Source: Erythrobasidium yunnanense (taxonomy: Eukaryota > Basidiomycota > Cystobasidiomycetes > Erythrobasidiales > Erythrobasidiaceae). From it: a stretch of 64,000 bases of DNA. This document shows positions 44,693 through 58,596 of this stretch, one piece after another. Every line of letters starts with the position of its first letter. Position 1 is the stretch's first letter. The position numbers and the translations under genes are program-made. Where the stretch lies: contig BCJC01000004.1 in the NCBI GenBank assembly GCA_001600175.1, positions 992,001-1,056,000 of the forward strand, read 5' to 3'. The notes beneath the pieces are model-generated. The model had not been told where the DNA came from. It worked only from the letters and a program-made list of their open reading frames with translations, and made no database searches.

Positions 44693-47600
44693 GGTAGGGA
44701 AGCGAGATCCATCGACGCCAAGCGAAGAGGATTCGTGGCATTTGTGACGAGATCAATGACAGATTGTGTAAGAGGAACACTGCCAATGGGTTGCTGCAGA
44801 CAGAAGAATCGTCAGCGCTGAAGCCGCGAAGCGCTCAAATTGCAGCGCCCTCACCTTTTCGCGTTCCATCTTGCATGAGAGGACACGAGCGCGACGGACG
44901 ACAGCATCGATTTGAATGAGAGTAACGTCTCGAATTTGAGTCTCGGTCGCCTTTATAGCTTTGCGAGATGTATGCCAGAATTGCATTTCTTCCGAGACGA
45001 AAATGCTCAATCGATGCTCGAGATCATACTGAAATGCATGCACCAGATCAGCATGAGTACTGTTGGAAGACGGGCGTAGTACTCACATCGCTTTCGGTAA
45101 GACACTTTGCAATGGACATGAGGGCGCTGACCAGCACACCCTCGATGCCGACAGGGGTAACGAAAGTTTGGATATTGGGGGTTAGGCGGAATGGCACAGG
45201 GTCATTGTTCGCGAATTCTGGCTTGTTTGAGCCGAGTCCTGGAAGAAGCTCGGATGTGTACATTTGACCGCCGGCGCGAGAGACGAGGATGTTGGAAGGC
45301 ATCCGGCGATTGATGGCGAAGATATAGGTCTGGAACATGAACGCAGCAAGGTGAAGGGTAAACTGCTTGCGTGTGTGCCACAGATCGGCTGGTGAAGCTG
45401 TCGAGCGTGTGAAGTACTGTTCGCGATTCCACTATGTCAGGATCGACTGACAGCGAGGCGGCAAGAAGACTCACATCTTTTAGAATGGTATCTGGGAACA
45501 TCTTGGTTGCGACTTCGATGTATACTTCCAAGCGTGCTGCGGCAGTCACAAAGCCAGGATGCTATGATGGCGTTAGTCACAAACCCTCTCAAGCGCTACG
45601 CGACAACTCACAGTTTTGCTGTGCCGCAAAGCTTCTTTGAGCTTTTCGGTGTAGGCCATAATTGGATCGTCCTTGCCCATGCCGGTCTCCAGACAATGCC
45701 GCTCGTATATGTCCTGAAGGGCAAGAGTAGAATTGTTGGACTCGATGAGACGGCATTGTGGAGTTATTGGGACTATTAGAGGTAGGTAGAATTGCAGGCC
45801 CCTCTTGCGGCTTTCAACCCGATTAGCAAGAGGTCTGTATGTAAAGCGTAATTAGCAGAGGAAATGCAAAGCCCTATACCTGATCTTACCCATTGAGCAT
45901 CCTGAAGAATTGTATCATCTTCTCTTCGCGACGCGGGGCGCGGCTAGTCGGCAGGTGAACTTGGAAGCAGTGACTGCTTCCATCGTATCCTATCATCGTA
46001 AGACGGCGCGAGAAAGTACCCGCTGATCGTCCCACTTCTAGCTTGTTGGAGAAATAACTGATCTTCACGAAGGAGCGGTTGTTGTCATCATGCCGCAAGT
46101 ACTGTCCAGGTACCTCGATCTCGTCAAAGATTTGATACTTGTACTCGACAAGCCAGTGGCTGAGATTCTCCAGAGGCAGGCGCTTCGGCTTGCGGTCAAG
46201 GAGTTTCTCGTACTTGTCGCGCCAACGCTGCAACTTCACTACATACTGCTGTAGGTTCGGCTGTTCTGTCAGGAAGTCGCGCTGGAATTCATCGCGGAGG
46301 TGACTAGGTAGGTTTTGAGTGAATCTGCCGATGTTGGCGAGTGTGCCCTTGTTGAGATGGCCGCCATCCTCAGGGTTAGGACCGCGGTTGATGTATTGCT
46401 GAACACAAACGCTGTCAGTACTATCCGACTTCTGCTTGTGCAATATTTGCTCACCTGCATGGCGTCCTGTAGAAGCACGCCGATCAATCTGAAGATATCT
46501 TCATCGGGCACTGTCTTGAATCTTGAGCCAATTTGGTCCGCTACAAGCTCAACAGAAAGAGCCAGCAGCGGGAAGGCTGTCTTCAGGACTGCGTTGACCT
46601 CTTCGGCATATTCGAAAGCTGTCTTCTGAGGGGGGACAGCTGGTGCTGAAGGCGCTCCATCTGTGTTGCTAGGCGTTCCAGCACTGCTGTCGCCATTGGG
46701 TTGCGACTGATTTGTATCCATATTCTCGGTCGTGGGCGTCGCGATCGTTGGGCTAGCAGCGGCTTTGGCTGTAGCGTTCGAGCTGGATTGTCTAGCTGCA
46801 GCCATTTTGGCCTGATCTTGCTGGGCTCTGAGGTCTTCGCGACTTGTCCGCAGGTGGTAGAAGAGTCCCTGAGGCAGAAGCGTTAGCGTTGTATGATGGC
46901 TCTCAGCGGAAATCCTACCTGAGGGTACTTCTTAGCGATCTGCAGCAGGATTATTCGTGCGTATCTTGCTTCACGGTGACCTAGAGCTGTGATGAGCTGT
47001 GGAGCGAAGGTAATCCAGTACCAGACAGGTAGCTCTCCAGTATACGAATCGAATGATTTGGAGATCGTCCCGCTGGCATCATCGAGGCTTAGAAGCCAAA
47101 GTATGCGCACAAGCAGCTTCCTGACCTTGCCGGACTTGTACAGACCGGCTGCTTGAAGGTAGCACGAAACAGCGTTCGCGGCACGGACAAGATCGTTCGG
47201 ATCTTGCTTGAAGACGCGATCGTGGAAACGGCCAAACTCTGCCCATACCTTGGGGAAGGACATGTCCATGGTGACCGCTTGGGTGAAGACTTGGTTTGCC
47301 TCCTCAGTGAGGCCGAGTCTGGCCAAGAACATTCCCTTCAGAGTGTAGAATTCGCTCTTCTGCATCAGGTTGAAGTACGCCAGGTTGGTATTGTTGATCA
47401 CTTCCAGGCCTTGGGCGAGTTCTAGAGGGTTCTGGTAATGACACTTGGCTTGCTCGCGCAGCTTCAAAAAGGCTTCTTGAATCTCAATGTTTGGCAGGGT
47501 ATAGATCTTGGTGAGGGAACTTATGCAAACATCTGTAAGATGGTGCTTGCGTGCGACATGTGCGAAACGGTTGATAATCCAAGCCGTCTCGTGGTACCCT

Positions 47601-50600
47601 CGGTAAGCATGCGAGTTAGCGGTAGCGACTGGCTGGCCGTCCTTGTTGTTAGGAAGTAGAGGGAGATAGGCACGATTGATGGCCTGGAAGATGTGTTGAC
47701 GCCATGCTACCATGTCGCTCCAGATGTTTACGTCATCCCAAAGATTGGGCAATCTGTCTCGCCAAGTTTGCAAGACAGCTTTGAGCTCCGTTGATCGCTG
47801 ATCGAGGTTGGTGATATTGGTAGTAGCGATGGAACTGAAGATCTGCTTGGCAGCTTCCTGAAGCTCCACGAATTGTTGGAAGGTATGAAGAAGAGGTATG
47901 TGCGAATCTGATACGATATCGGGCAAATGATGCCACTTTCTCAGACTGAATTGAATGCCCTCGTCGCACAAAGTCTGAAAGTCCGAGGCATTGAGCTGTT
48001 CGCCCGATTGCGACCGGATGAGATATTGTAGAGCTTCGAATACCCGCTTGCGAGGAGTCGGGACAGGTATCATGTTCTCGATAGCTTGCTGAATTCCTTC
48101 TTTGTCGGTCGACCAGTCAGTTAAGCGCCATGAGCATTCCAGCAGAAGATCATTGTTGCCTTCTTGTTTGGCAAGATCAGACAGTATGTCCCACTGCGTC
48201 AAATTTCGAGTCAGCATCTAGGGCCGCCGAGAGTATATGTCATCTCGCACCTGTTGCAACTTCTCGGCGCACAGTATCCAGTGATCTTCCCACAAACTGT
48301 ACTCTGACTCGGTGAAAGGCAGATGCCCAGAGCGAGCTTTGAGCTGTGCGGACTCGTACTGTGAAACGGATTAGCTTTCGCGTAAGCTTCGACAAAGATC
48401 ACCCTAGACATACCATCTGTTCAGCTTGTGACCATAGACCTGCTTGTTCGAATGAGATAGATACGTTGGTCTCCGTAAAGAAGGCACGTCTTCGCCATAT
48501 TCCGTACAGATAGTCACTTTCCGACAGTTCCGCATATGTCTCTGCCAGCGCATCGTTGCAGGAATCGCGTATGTTTTCTTCGTCGCGATGTTCTTCAGCT
48601 GTGACTTGCAGCAGCTCAAGAGCGATATGATATGCATCAAAGGTCTTTCCGAGGTAGCGAACGAGGTGAGGCGGAAGAGCTAGGGGCGGCGAGCAGGCAA
48701 GCGCTCCACCAAGTAGTGTTTGGATTACATTCGGTCGACGGTCTACGTTTTGCAGGTGGTACTCCTTGGCAAGAAGCGTAATGAGGAGGCGTGTCGAGTC
48801 GGTCTGTTCTTTGCGTGATAGACAGGACCAAGCTGTGCGGAAGACTGCCATCCAGACCAAGTGGGTCGTGTCGGGATCGGCATACAGTAGCTTTCGCGTT
48901 GCGTCTACGAAGCCTCCACTGCGGTATGACCGAAGTTCGGTGTAGAACTCGTGGACTTGACCACTTGCGGGTTGACTTGAGGTCGACGGTAGCAGGACCG
49001 TGTCACTGTCGACTGAGCCGAATAGAAGATCTAGCGCTTGATGGGTCCAATTTGCGTCCGCCAAGGGCTCCCAGCTTTGAACACCGAGAATATAGTTCAG
49101 ACGCCCGTGTAATGTCCTTGTGATGGCAGTGTCGAAGGTTTCCATAAAGCGACTGCGGAGAGCCGGGTCGCGATTTCGACATCCAAGAAGGAAAGGCTGC
49201 TCTAATCGTACCGTATATTCAGAGCGCGTGAGTTGCGGATCTGAATATACTTTAAGAATAACATTGAGGAACTCCTTGAGCAGTGATTCGTCCGTGCGGT
49301 TCTCGAAGGCCATCATCTTGCTCAGCAAAGATGCCTTCTCCCGGTTTGTAGGGTATGCTTCTTGATGATCCTCCAGCACCCATTTGGATGCGATATCGAG
49401 CACATCGCGACACATGTCGTTGCTTGAAGACTTCTCCACACACATGCATAAGCCGCTGAGAATCCACCGTCGGATATCGCCAGCTGCAGCAACCCTGTTG
49501 CGGATAAGCTGGAAGCATGTGCGAAGTAGGCGTAGGTGGGTATCGTGAGAGGTGCCGGGGGAGCTGGCATTGAGATGCTCTTTGACAAGTGCGCTGATGA
49601 CTCTGACGAGAGGCGCAATGTACGCATCGATGCTGTCCGGACTGACGGTAGCCCAAGCGTCCAGGAGAACGATTGTACTATGGAGATTGGTCATCGCGCG
49701 TGTACCATCGCTCAACGAGTTGTTAACCCAGTCGCCTAGCGCTTTCAGCTGTTCTTGGCCGGGCGCATCGCGATCACCTGGAGGCGGAAGTACGCCCAGA
49801 AGACGCTGCAATGTAGGCCTTGAGAACAAGTTAGCTTAGTCTCCCATCAAATGGGGGAATATATAGACATACTTGATAGCCAAATGAAGGCGATGATCCT
49901 GCTGAGACATAATACGATCTGCGATCCGTAGCAGAGCGCCAGTATTGTCTTTGATCCAATCATCACTTTTGTAAGCAATGATAGCATTGAGCACTTCTAC
50001 AGTATTGGAGAGCATAGGCAGGTGCTGCTCGCTGATTTCTGTCTCGCCAAGTACCCTCTGGATGAAGGCAAACTTTATGTTTAAGTCGGGCCAGACTTCA
50101 AGGAGATGCTTGAGCAGGTCGAGACTCTTCTTGACAAGGCCTCCGCGAGCTACCAGTTCTGGATTAGAAGCTATGAAGCGGATGAGAGCGCCGTTCACGA
50201 TGCTCTCGCGCATATTGAGGGGAACCGTAAACGCGTGATAGCCAGAAGACTGACTAGCCGTCGAGGGAGCTATGGAAGGAAGTCGACGAGGTGACTGGTG
50301 CTTTGTGCTGTCCTGCTCGCCCTCTGCTCCGCCATCAATTTCCATCTTGCCAGCTTCCTCTTCCTTAGCTGCTTGCATGCGCTTCTTGTCCCAATTAACA
50401 ACAAGCTCGATAAGCTCTATGCAGAGTGCTCGAGTCTCGCTAGTCGCGGTGCTCAAGAGACACAGCTTGGGGAGGGACGCGACAATGAGAGGGATGAACA
50501 GATCGCGCCTCTCGTAGTATACGTCAGGGAAGCGGATAAGGAGGTGATACACATGGGTGAGCTGGGACATGCTGCTGTGGCCTTCCTCGACAAGGACGTG

Positions 50601-53600
50601 TCTGGTGCCTCGTATCCAAGGATGAACACCGCCATCCGTAGCTGGACATCGGGTAGGGAGTTGCGGAACGAGGACATTGAGAGCATCGCGGACAAGAGCT
50701 CTCGCTTCGACTTGATGCGATCGAATCAGAGTACTATAGATGGGCATAAGGATCTTGGGTTTCGAGTCATACACTGCTAAGAATTGAGCGATGAGGCAGT
50801 GTGCTGCAGCTTTTGTAGTAGTGTCTGGTGTCTTAATGTACGACCATCCTAGCTTGATGAGATCTTTACGATTATCCTGGATGACCTGCCAGCGGTTCCT
50901 TAATATCAGGGTGACCATGTACAAGCCCTCGATGCGAAGAGCATCATCGCTAATACCCGCAGCGACGTCGTCTGCTAGCCAAGGTTGCCAGATTCTGCTA
51001 TGAAGCATGTTCATATACTCGGGATCTGAGATTGCCTGTTCATCTTGTCCTCGCGAGAAGGCAACTTGCAGAAGCGGGTTAATAATATAGCGAAGAGCCA
51101 TTGTTTTATGAGCAGGCACGATGCCGTCTGTCGTGAAGAAGTCGACAAAGCGTCTGAGCAAGCTTTGCTTCCACGCGACATCCTTGCTGAGAGCGATGCG
51201 CTCGAAGAGGAAGACGGCTACATAGGTAGGGTCGGAAGGTGTTCTATAGGTGAAAATATCGACGATACGGAAGTAGAGGTCGAGGGCCAGGGGACTATCG
51301 CTATGTTCCAGGAAAGAGAAGAATATGGATAGGAAGACAGTGTCTTCGCGGACTTGAGCGAGGTGCGGCTCGCCTTCTTGCGCGAGTCTTTGACGACGTG
51401 TATTCGAGGTCCAACGAGTAACAAGCATTCGAATGAGCTCTTCATTGCCTTTGACGAATTCGGGGTCTCCTCTGACGATCTCTCGAATAAGCTTGGCCGC
51501 CTGCAGCGGTGCGCCCGTTGTGGAGTTTTCGGGATCGAAGCACGACTTGAAGAAGGCAGTGACATTGCTTGCGATGTGCTCGCGGAAGGCACCTGCTTTC
51601 TTGTGCCGAATAAGTGCTTGGAAAGTGGATGTCCAGCCTTCGTCCATCACTTGACTCATGAAGAGTAGCGCCGCCTCTTCCACGTAACGATTGACATAGC
51701 GTGCTAGAGGCTCGGTGAAGGGACTAGTCGTAGCTATGCGGAGCCGCCTTTCTACATCAACGACTGCCGCACATACATCCGTAAGGAAGCCACCAGCTCC
51801 AGGATGCGGTAGAAGATGGAAGACATGGATGATAGCTGCCATCACGTTGACCTCGCTGTTGTCAGACTGAGGAGCCAGAGCGGCAGCCGGCAGAGTATTG
51901 GGATCCGCCAAAGAGCGGAAATGATCTAGCAACTTCTGCCCGATTTCCACCTTGAAGTAATTCGGCAGGAGCTCGAGTAGGCGAGCTAGCCCGAGGAGAC
52001 TGTCTACCGTGAGACGCTTGTAATCACCAAGGTTGACAAGTACCGGTCGGAGTCCGCTTTGCAGCAGATCTTTGGGTAGCTTGCCTTGCTGGACAGGCAT
52101 CTTTAGGCAGTCGTAGGCGGTAGTGACGACGGGAGCAGACTTTGCGTAGAGGAGTTTGAAGTAGACCTGCAAGATCTTGTTTCGCATGACATTGTGTTTT
52201 GGCGTAAGGAAGTCGGAGGAAGCCATTGCAGCAGAGAGTAGCTTGACGCAGACCACGCGAAGCTGTGTGAGCTGAGTCGTGCTAGAATGATGGCTGGGCT
52301 TGCCGCCTGTCAAAGCGACATCATCTGCATCTGCGATACCGAGCGCCTCGGTCAACAGCCTTCCAAGTGACACTTCCGTCTCATCAGGCGGCACTCCTTC
52401 TGCTCTCTCTTTGTCTTCGAGTTCCAGCAGCGGCGGCTGAAGATTCATGCAGAAAGTAATGGCATCCATATGTCCGATCTGCATCGGGAAAGCCAGTGCA
52501 CGAAGAGGTTTCGTGAAGATCGGCTTGAGCAGCCGGTTCTTGATAGGATCAATGAGAGCGGTGACTGTCATACTGTTCAGGTCTGCCAGTTGTTGCAATG
52601 ACTTTTGCGCCGTTTGACGGACAGTCTCGACTTGGCTCGATACTTCTACCACCAAGAAGCTCAACAAGTATTTGAGGGCCTTTTCGCGATCGTCTTTGAG
52701 GGTGTCTGAACCATCTTCTCCGCTTGCCTTGCTTGGCGCAGCAGCCATACTGCTATCCTGGTCTTCCTGTGGCTGGCTGTCTTCATTCACCATTGCGGAG
52801 ACGGAAGAGGTACTGCCTGCGTGGCTCATAGCGATGATCTGATGTATAGTCCCGATGACGGACTCGACATTGCCAGGAGGGTCCGCAGGCATATCCTTGA
52901 GCATAAAGAGGAGAGACCTGACAAACTCCCCTTCGTGTCCAATCAGCCATTTCTGGCCAAGATCAATACGGCTGATAAGGAGGTTGATGCCGAGCGCTCC
53001 TCCACTCTTGCGTCGCCAGGAGTGCTCGTAGCACAAAGAAGTGAGACGCATAGCTAGTTGATGGAACAGAGCTTCCGGCATGTCCGCTTTGTTGGGATGC
53101 TCAGTAGCGCATAACTCGACGAGATCGTTGAGGATAGTGATGATCTGGTCGGAAAAGCGTGGAATATCCGTATGCGGGACAGTCGCTAGACTTTCTACCA
53201 GACCATCTAAGAAAGCTGAAGACAGAGGAAGAGTGAGTCTGCTGACTGGATCATCTGCTGTTCGTCTAGATATCTCGGTCGAGAAGATGTATTTGGCCAG
53301 ATTGCGTAGATAGGCCGTAGCATCTTGGTGAAACTCGTCTATTCGACAAGCTTCGAAGAGACCTTGCAGTATATCGCCGAACGTAGCCTCGGGCTCGCCA
53401 TTGGATAGCGTTTCCTTGAGGAACGAAACGGAGGTATGTTTGAGAAGCTGGTATGCATTCCTTCGATAGTGTAGGTCTCCTCGGCGGATCATGCGTAGTG
53501 CAAGTTCGACAATATGCGCAACTGGCATTTCGCGGATCTTGCCATCAAAGCTTAATGTAGTGGTAGCTTCGTCTGTGACGTTCTTCCACGCTAGCATAGG

Positions 53601-56555
53601 CGGTCCGAGTTGTTTTCTATTCCGCCCTCCTATCTTTCCTAGTATCCGCACGGTTGTATGCGCATGTTGATGATTGAAAGGTACAGGTCGCAGCAACTTC
53701 CACAGAGCAGCGTTGATTTCCTGCTGTACTGGTGCCATAAGAGGGTTGAGGAACTCGGGCGTAAGGTTGTCGACGCAGAGCTCGAGCGTGCGTAGACCTT
53801 GGCTGATAAGTTCCGGTCCAGCTTGCAGCGAAAGGACCAGAGGCTTCATAAGATGTGATAGATAAGGAAGGAGTACGCTAAGTCTGACTGGGACCGTCAG
53901 GCAAAGCTCGACAAATAGATCTCGCTTGCCCTTCTCTGCGGAATTGAGGAGGTTGTTGAGTGTCGTAAGAAGTACTTCCAGCAGGGGTATGACTTCTTTG
54001 TATAATAGTTCGAAGCGACCTCCACCTATACTTCGGAACAGAACACGAAGTAAGAGGTAGTAGCAGCTTGGTTCCGCAGCTTTCGAAGCGAGTTTGAGGG
54101 AGTGCATGATGATATGTGATAGATGCGGCTGGAGAACAGCTTCATTATGTTCCGGAAAGATCGTGACTGCCATAAATGACATCTTGAACAGCCTTAGCGT
54201 AATAGAATCGAAGTCCGCATCTCCCGACCCTAGTTTATCGAGCTTCGAGACGAGGAAGCGGAATGCTATTCCCACAAAAATCTGAGAAACATTCTGGTCC
54301 GCTAGCAGCGTTTGTGGAATAGCGAGTAATTCTTGGTTCTTCAGTAACTCGTCGAGGAAGAAAGCCATGTTGCTTTCGACGACCTCGAGGAAGACGAGAG
54401 GCTCAATGGCTAGTAAGATGGCAGCGAACCCTTCCATCACTTCGCGATGCTCTTTCCCACCATCGGAACGGAGATCGAAGATGATCATGCATTTCGTGAT
54501 GGCTATAAAGAGCCGACTGACGGTCGTTGCGTTTGGCAGAGGCGCGTGAATATGCTTGAGGCCGTGCACGGTCGTCTTCAGTGCGAATATGAGATTCCGA
54601 AGTAGGAAGCGCGTGTCTACGAATCCTCTCGTATTAGCGCAGATCAAGCTTTCCTAAACCGAGTTACGCACCTCTGAGCAGGTCGGTTGCGTTATCTGTC
54701 ATTGCCGCGAACTGTGCGATAGGTTTTGATCTCTCCACGTCCACCTCATCAAGGGGCATTATTCCCTCCTCCTTACTAGCATGCGCATTGACAGGCTTCA
54801 TCCATTTCTTCCACGAATCCCTCGTCGCAGCTACCGCTTCTACCTTCGTGACGAATGCTTCCAAGCTTCTGGAGAGGACAAGTGCAGCTTCTTCACTTTC
54901 CGTCTTGACTACATTCTCTGTCAAGTTGAGCAGGAGCTTGGAACACATCGTCTGGATGCTGGGTGCTAGGCTGGGGTCGTGGAGATTGCACGAGTAGATA
55001 TGCACGACGTGGGAGAGGGTCCCGATGCTCAGGTCTTCACGGACGTGGTGCACTAGATCCGCTATCATCGAATACGCGAGAGGACGTAGTTGCTCATAGC
55101 ACGTTATGCCGAACCCGATGAGGACACGGTCGTCGACTAGTGTGTCGATGTGCGCTACGAATGCATTGCGGAAGTCTGTTTGAAGGATATGTCTCGCTGC
55201 AATGAGGAGTTCCTGCGAAAGCAACGCAGCGTAAGCTATTTGCTAGCAGTCACAGAGAGGATGGGCAGCCCACCTTTCGATGCGAAGCACCTTCTGACGG
55301 ACAGTCCTTGAGCAGTCTCACTACCAGCTCCGGGATTGTATCCTTATATTTCTGCAGCGCGGCCGCGGACATCCTCAGGAAGTACGCAACGAACGACATA
55401 GTCTTTACTTCCGCAATAATCAAGTCCGTGAATTGTGTTCTTCTGCTCTGCTGCAGCGCCGGACATATGCCAATAAATGTTTCTCCTCTCTGTTGTGCAA
55501 GTTCATGCGCTTTGGCTTGTGGAGCCGCTTGAAGTTCCAAGAACTGGAAGACGAGAGGAACGAATACCCGTAGTTCGTTAGGGACGATCTCGCGATAGGT
55601 CTGGAAGAGAAATACAACGGCGATGGGACATTCGGCGAGTAGTTTTAGAGACTTCATCCCCGGTGGAAGCTTGCGGATAGGAGAGGGTTCAGGCAGAGAA
55701 CCTGCGAAAGAGGTGCTTGAAGTGATGGATCTTGCACTGAGGGGAGGTGCGGATGGAGGTGGGTTGCCGTTGCTGTTGCTATTACTGCTGTTATTCCCTC
55801 CGCCTGCGCTTCCTGGCGTAGCTACATCCTGACCTGCAGATGCAGAATGCGGAGTCGCTGCAGTAGCCAGATCATCTGAATCCTCATTCCCATTCCCGTT
55901 CTCATCTCCGAATGTCTTCTGTATCACTTCAGGCATGTTTTCGTATGCTCTTTTGACGAGGTCCAAGAAACCCTGTGCTGTCCCTCCTATCGTGTCTTTA
56001 TACGATCTATGTAGATCTATGATTATCTTGAGTGCGAGTATTGCATTCTCCTCGTTCTCTGTCTCCATGAGCTTGAGGAGCAGCTCCATGAGCTGAGGAG
56101 CATGCTGTCTCAATGGATCATGGTGGCCCAGTCTATGCAGAGCTTCCAGTAGCAAGTGCCTAAGACCATTCTGGACAGCTTCCACCCCATGTGGATGTTT
56201 AGTTGGTCCTTCAGATACGAGTCTGCCTCTGATTTCAGGCGAGCAGATCCAGAAAGCTGGAGGTCCTTCGCTGAGGGTCTTGATGATGACGGGGAGTAGG
56301 ATGTCGATGAATTTGAGGTACTCTGCTGTTCCCTGGTATCCTTCCCTGCTGACTTCGTCTCGCAAGTCCTGGGCAGCTCGCAGCTTGAGGCCGATATCTG
56401 GAATCTCTCTCTCTCTCAGCCTTTGTAATGCATTGCTATATAGATTATGCATGCTACCCACCAACGCTTGCATCAGCCAATCTTGCTGCAAACATCTCAT
56501 CTCTTGCTCCCGAGCTGACTGCAGACCCAGCTCTTTCGCTGCTCGACCCAGCCAT
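44693..56555 (-). CDS. TRA1: TRA1, SAGA/NuA4 transcription co-activator, PIKK-family pseudokinase
   Basis: Giant protein of about 3,700 residues, the normal size for Tra1/TRRAP, which contacts activators for the SAGA and NuA4 acetyltransferase complexes. The ATG at 56555 ([11 protein letters not shown]) leads through a 64-bp intron to [16 protein letters not shown], and [14 protein letters not shown] is the conserved N-terminal block. Long HEAT-type helical repeats fill exons 54625-49873 and on; the FAT region lies in about 49.8-46.9 kb. The kinase-like region contains [16 protein letters not shown] and [20 protein letters not shown], where the catalytic HRD/DFG residues are replaced, as expected for this pseudokinase. 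The FATC tail is [20 protein letters not shown] then ASLPWL, with the stop at 44693. About 13 short introns. No break detected; a single gene, not split as in some basidiomycetes. Confidence 0.96.
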
Positions 56556-56794
56556 GGCTGCGGCAGTCGTTGCTCAGCGAGCTGTTGATAGTTGTGTATA
56601 TGTATGTATGTTGTTGTTGAAGTTGTCAGCGATGTCGAAGCATCTCTGCAAGAGTTGATGAGCTGACAGAAAAGAGAAACGACTTAGCCAAAATCCGCAT
56701 CAACTGAAGGCAGTTGCTCTAGAAGAGGACAACCACAACAAGTACAAAGAACGGAAGGGACGCTGTTACAGCACAATCACATCGTAGCTCGACG
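56556..56794. promoter_or_regulatory. Divergent promoter between TRA1 and PHAF1
   Basis: 239 bp between the two start codons. A repeated acatacatacatata-like tract near 56592-56610 lies in the TRA1 leader. No other feature. Confidence 0.4.
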
Positions 56795-58424
56795 ATGAAG
56801 GTCACGCTCGAGCTGCGACCTGGCAGCAGCATAGGGAGCTTGCAGCTGGGTGGGCCATCAATCAAGCCTGTCCATCCACTTCCCAGCTGACTCTGTCGCC
56901 CAGGGATGACCATCTGGGACATTCTGAACCATCTCAGCAACAGCAATGAGCACTATACATCACAATGCAGCCTGGCATGGGATGATCACGTGGGTGTCCA
57001 GGTGGACGTGTACATTGCATTCACAGCTTGACTTCTATGTGCTAGAGCCCACACTCTTCCACCATCCTACTATCCCTCGCAGACCGCGCCATATCGCTCC
57101 TCTTTGGTCCGGTGTCCCAAAGACTGACGGCTATCCAAGTCGAAGCACCTCTGATAGAATCCCTCACATACAAGGGCAAACCTCTTATTCCCTCCTCCTC
57201 ATCACTATCGTCGCCAATCGCGCCATTGCGGCTTCTTCATGCGACGTTCGGACCTACCTACCCTCCGGCACCTCACCCTGCATACAAAGATGAAGCAATA
57301 CTATCGTATCCAGGCGTCATATTTGGCTTCTTGAAAGATCATGTATCAAGCTCAAATGGGCGAGACGAAATAGCGAGTTCAGCCGGGCAGCCGATACGAA
57401 GGGTCATCGTGACGGGCCATAATCCAAATAGCAACAATTCACCCCTCTTTCCTGACTTTGTCAACTTGGGGACAAGCGCTCCACTTCCTCCGCTTGCGAC
57501 TGGGGACGTCTCGTATGTCGACATCACCGTGAGCACAACACCGCTTTGCGTTTCCTTGCATGTCCTAACTTATCTTGACTACAGCTTGGCAGCAACACCA
57601 CTCCTACTTCGATATCTCTGCACCTCATAGCAGACGAGCAAGATGCACCTTCTTCAATGAGCGTCCAGCTGGGCATCACGACAACGGAAGATCTCCTCTG
57701 CGAGGTCGGTCCTCCCAACCGGGTATTCTACAAGGAGGATGTACGTAGTATATCACATCATTTCATCTCCGCGGATCGTTACTGATCATGCTGTTACTGC
57801 TCCTCTATATGGAATATGGAACAGAGTCGCTTGTCCATCCATTCTGCAACTCCGTACTCCAATTCCTCCTCTTCCAGTTCTGCATCAGACGATATTGCAA
57901 ACGGAGCTGCGTTCTACAACTACTTCGCACTAGGAATGGATCTCTTAATCCATCCTGCGACTCAGAGGGTCCAGAAGATTGTCCTGCATAGTAATACACC
58001 TGGAGAGGTACTCTTTGGACGATATGCGAAATGCAGATGGATACTCAGACGAAGTGATGGGGAAGAGGGAACATCAGCGAGTAGCCAAGACGGAGCTAAC
58101 GAAGTGAAGGATTTCCTGAGTAGCGCAACTGGCGACAGGGAGAATGTAGCGAGTAACGAAGGACAAGCGAAAGCTAAAGCTGGAGAGAGGAACTCGAAAG
58201 TGAACAATGGTACAACACGGACGGAAAGACCGCTACTGCTGGATCGAGTTGCAGATTCAGGTGATGGGTTAAAGCTGGACCGCACGACAGGTGGGTACCT
58301 AGCTGCACTGACCGTATATTCGGTAGCTGAGAATATGGTTGTTCCGACAGAACTGTGTGCTTACCCGGGCGTGGTCTTGGAGGTTACGCAGAACCGATGC
58401 GTGGAGACACTCTGGCTTGTCTGA
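56795..58424 (+). CDS. PHAF1/UPF0183 family protein
   Basis: Homolog of the UPF0183 family (human PHAF1/C16orf70), which with BCAS3 marks phagophores in autophagy. Exons 56795-56849, 56904-56989, 57046-57530, about 57587-57737 and about 57826-58424 give ELRPGSSIGSLQLGMTIWDI, CSLAWDDHSPHSSTILLSLA, RAISLLFGPVSQRLTAIQVE, LHATFGPTYPPAPHPAYKDE, YPGVIFGFL, CEVGPPNRVFYKED, FYNYFALGMDLLIHPATQRV and KIVLHSNTPGEVLFGRYAKC. The tandem NYFxLGxD...LHTNxPG signature is diagnostic of the family. The C-terminal part carries a Ser/Asp/Lys-rich insertion before a final conserved-looking strand (GVVLEVTQNRCVETLWLV). The short second exon was placed to fit the family alignment; its 3' intron (56990-57045) removes an in-frame stop. 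Confidence 0.86.
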
Positions 58425-58596
58425 TATTGCAGTCTTGTGGTGCTGAAACAGTGTCCAGAGGGAGAAGTACGTCTGTGCTTGTTGTTGTGAGGTACTTTTC
58501 ATCTGACTAGGAAGATCGATATTGTAGCTTGAAATAAAAGGCGCGCGAAGCTAATTACATACACAGAAGTTGAATACGTATGTCACAACTCATGCA

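Noticed and set aside
49978-51654. Several + strand frames of 80-160 codons
   Set aside because: All are antisense to TRA1, which is continuous and conserved here.
49836-54647. Possibility that TRA1 is two genes, as reported for some basidiomycetes
   Set aside because: The exon joins at 54671/54625 and 49872/49818 are in frame, and HEAT, FAT, kinase-like and FATC regions follow on one strand without an internal promoter-like gap.
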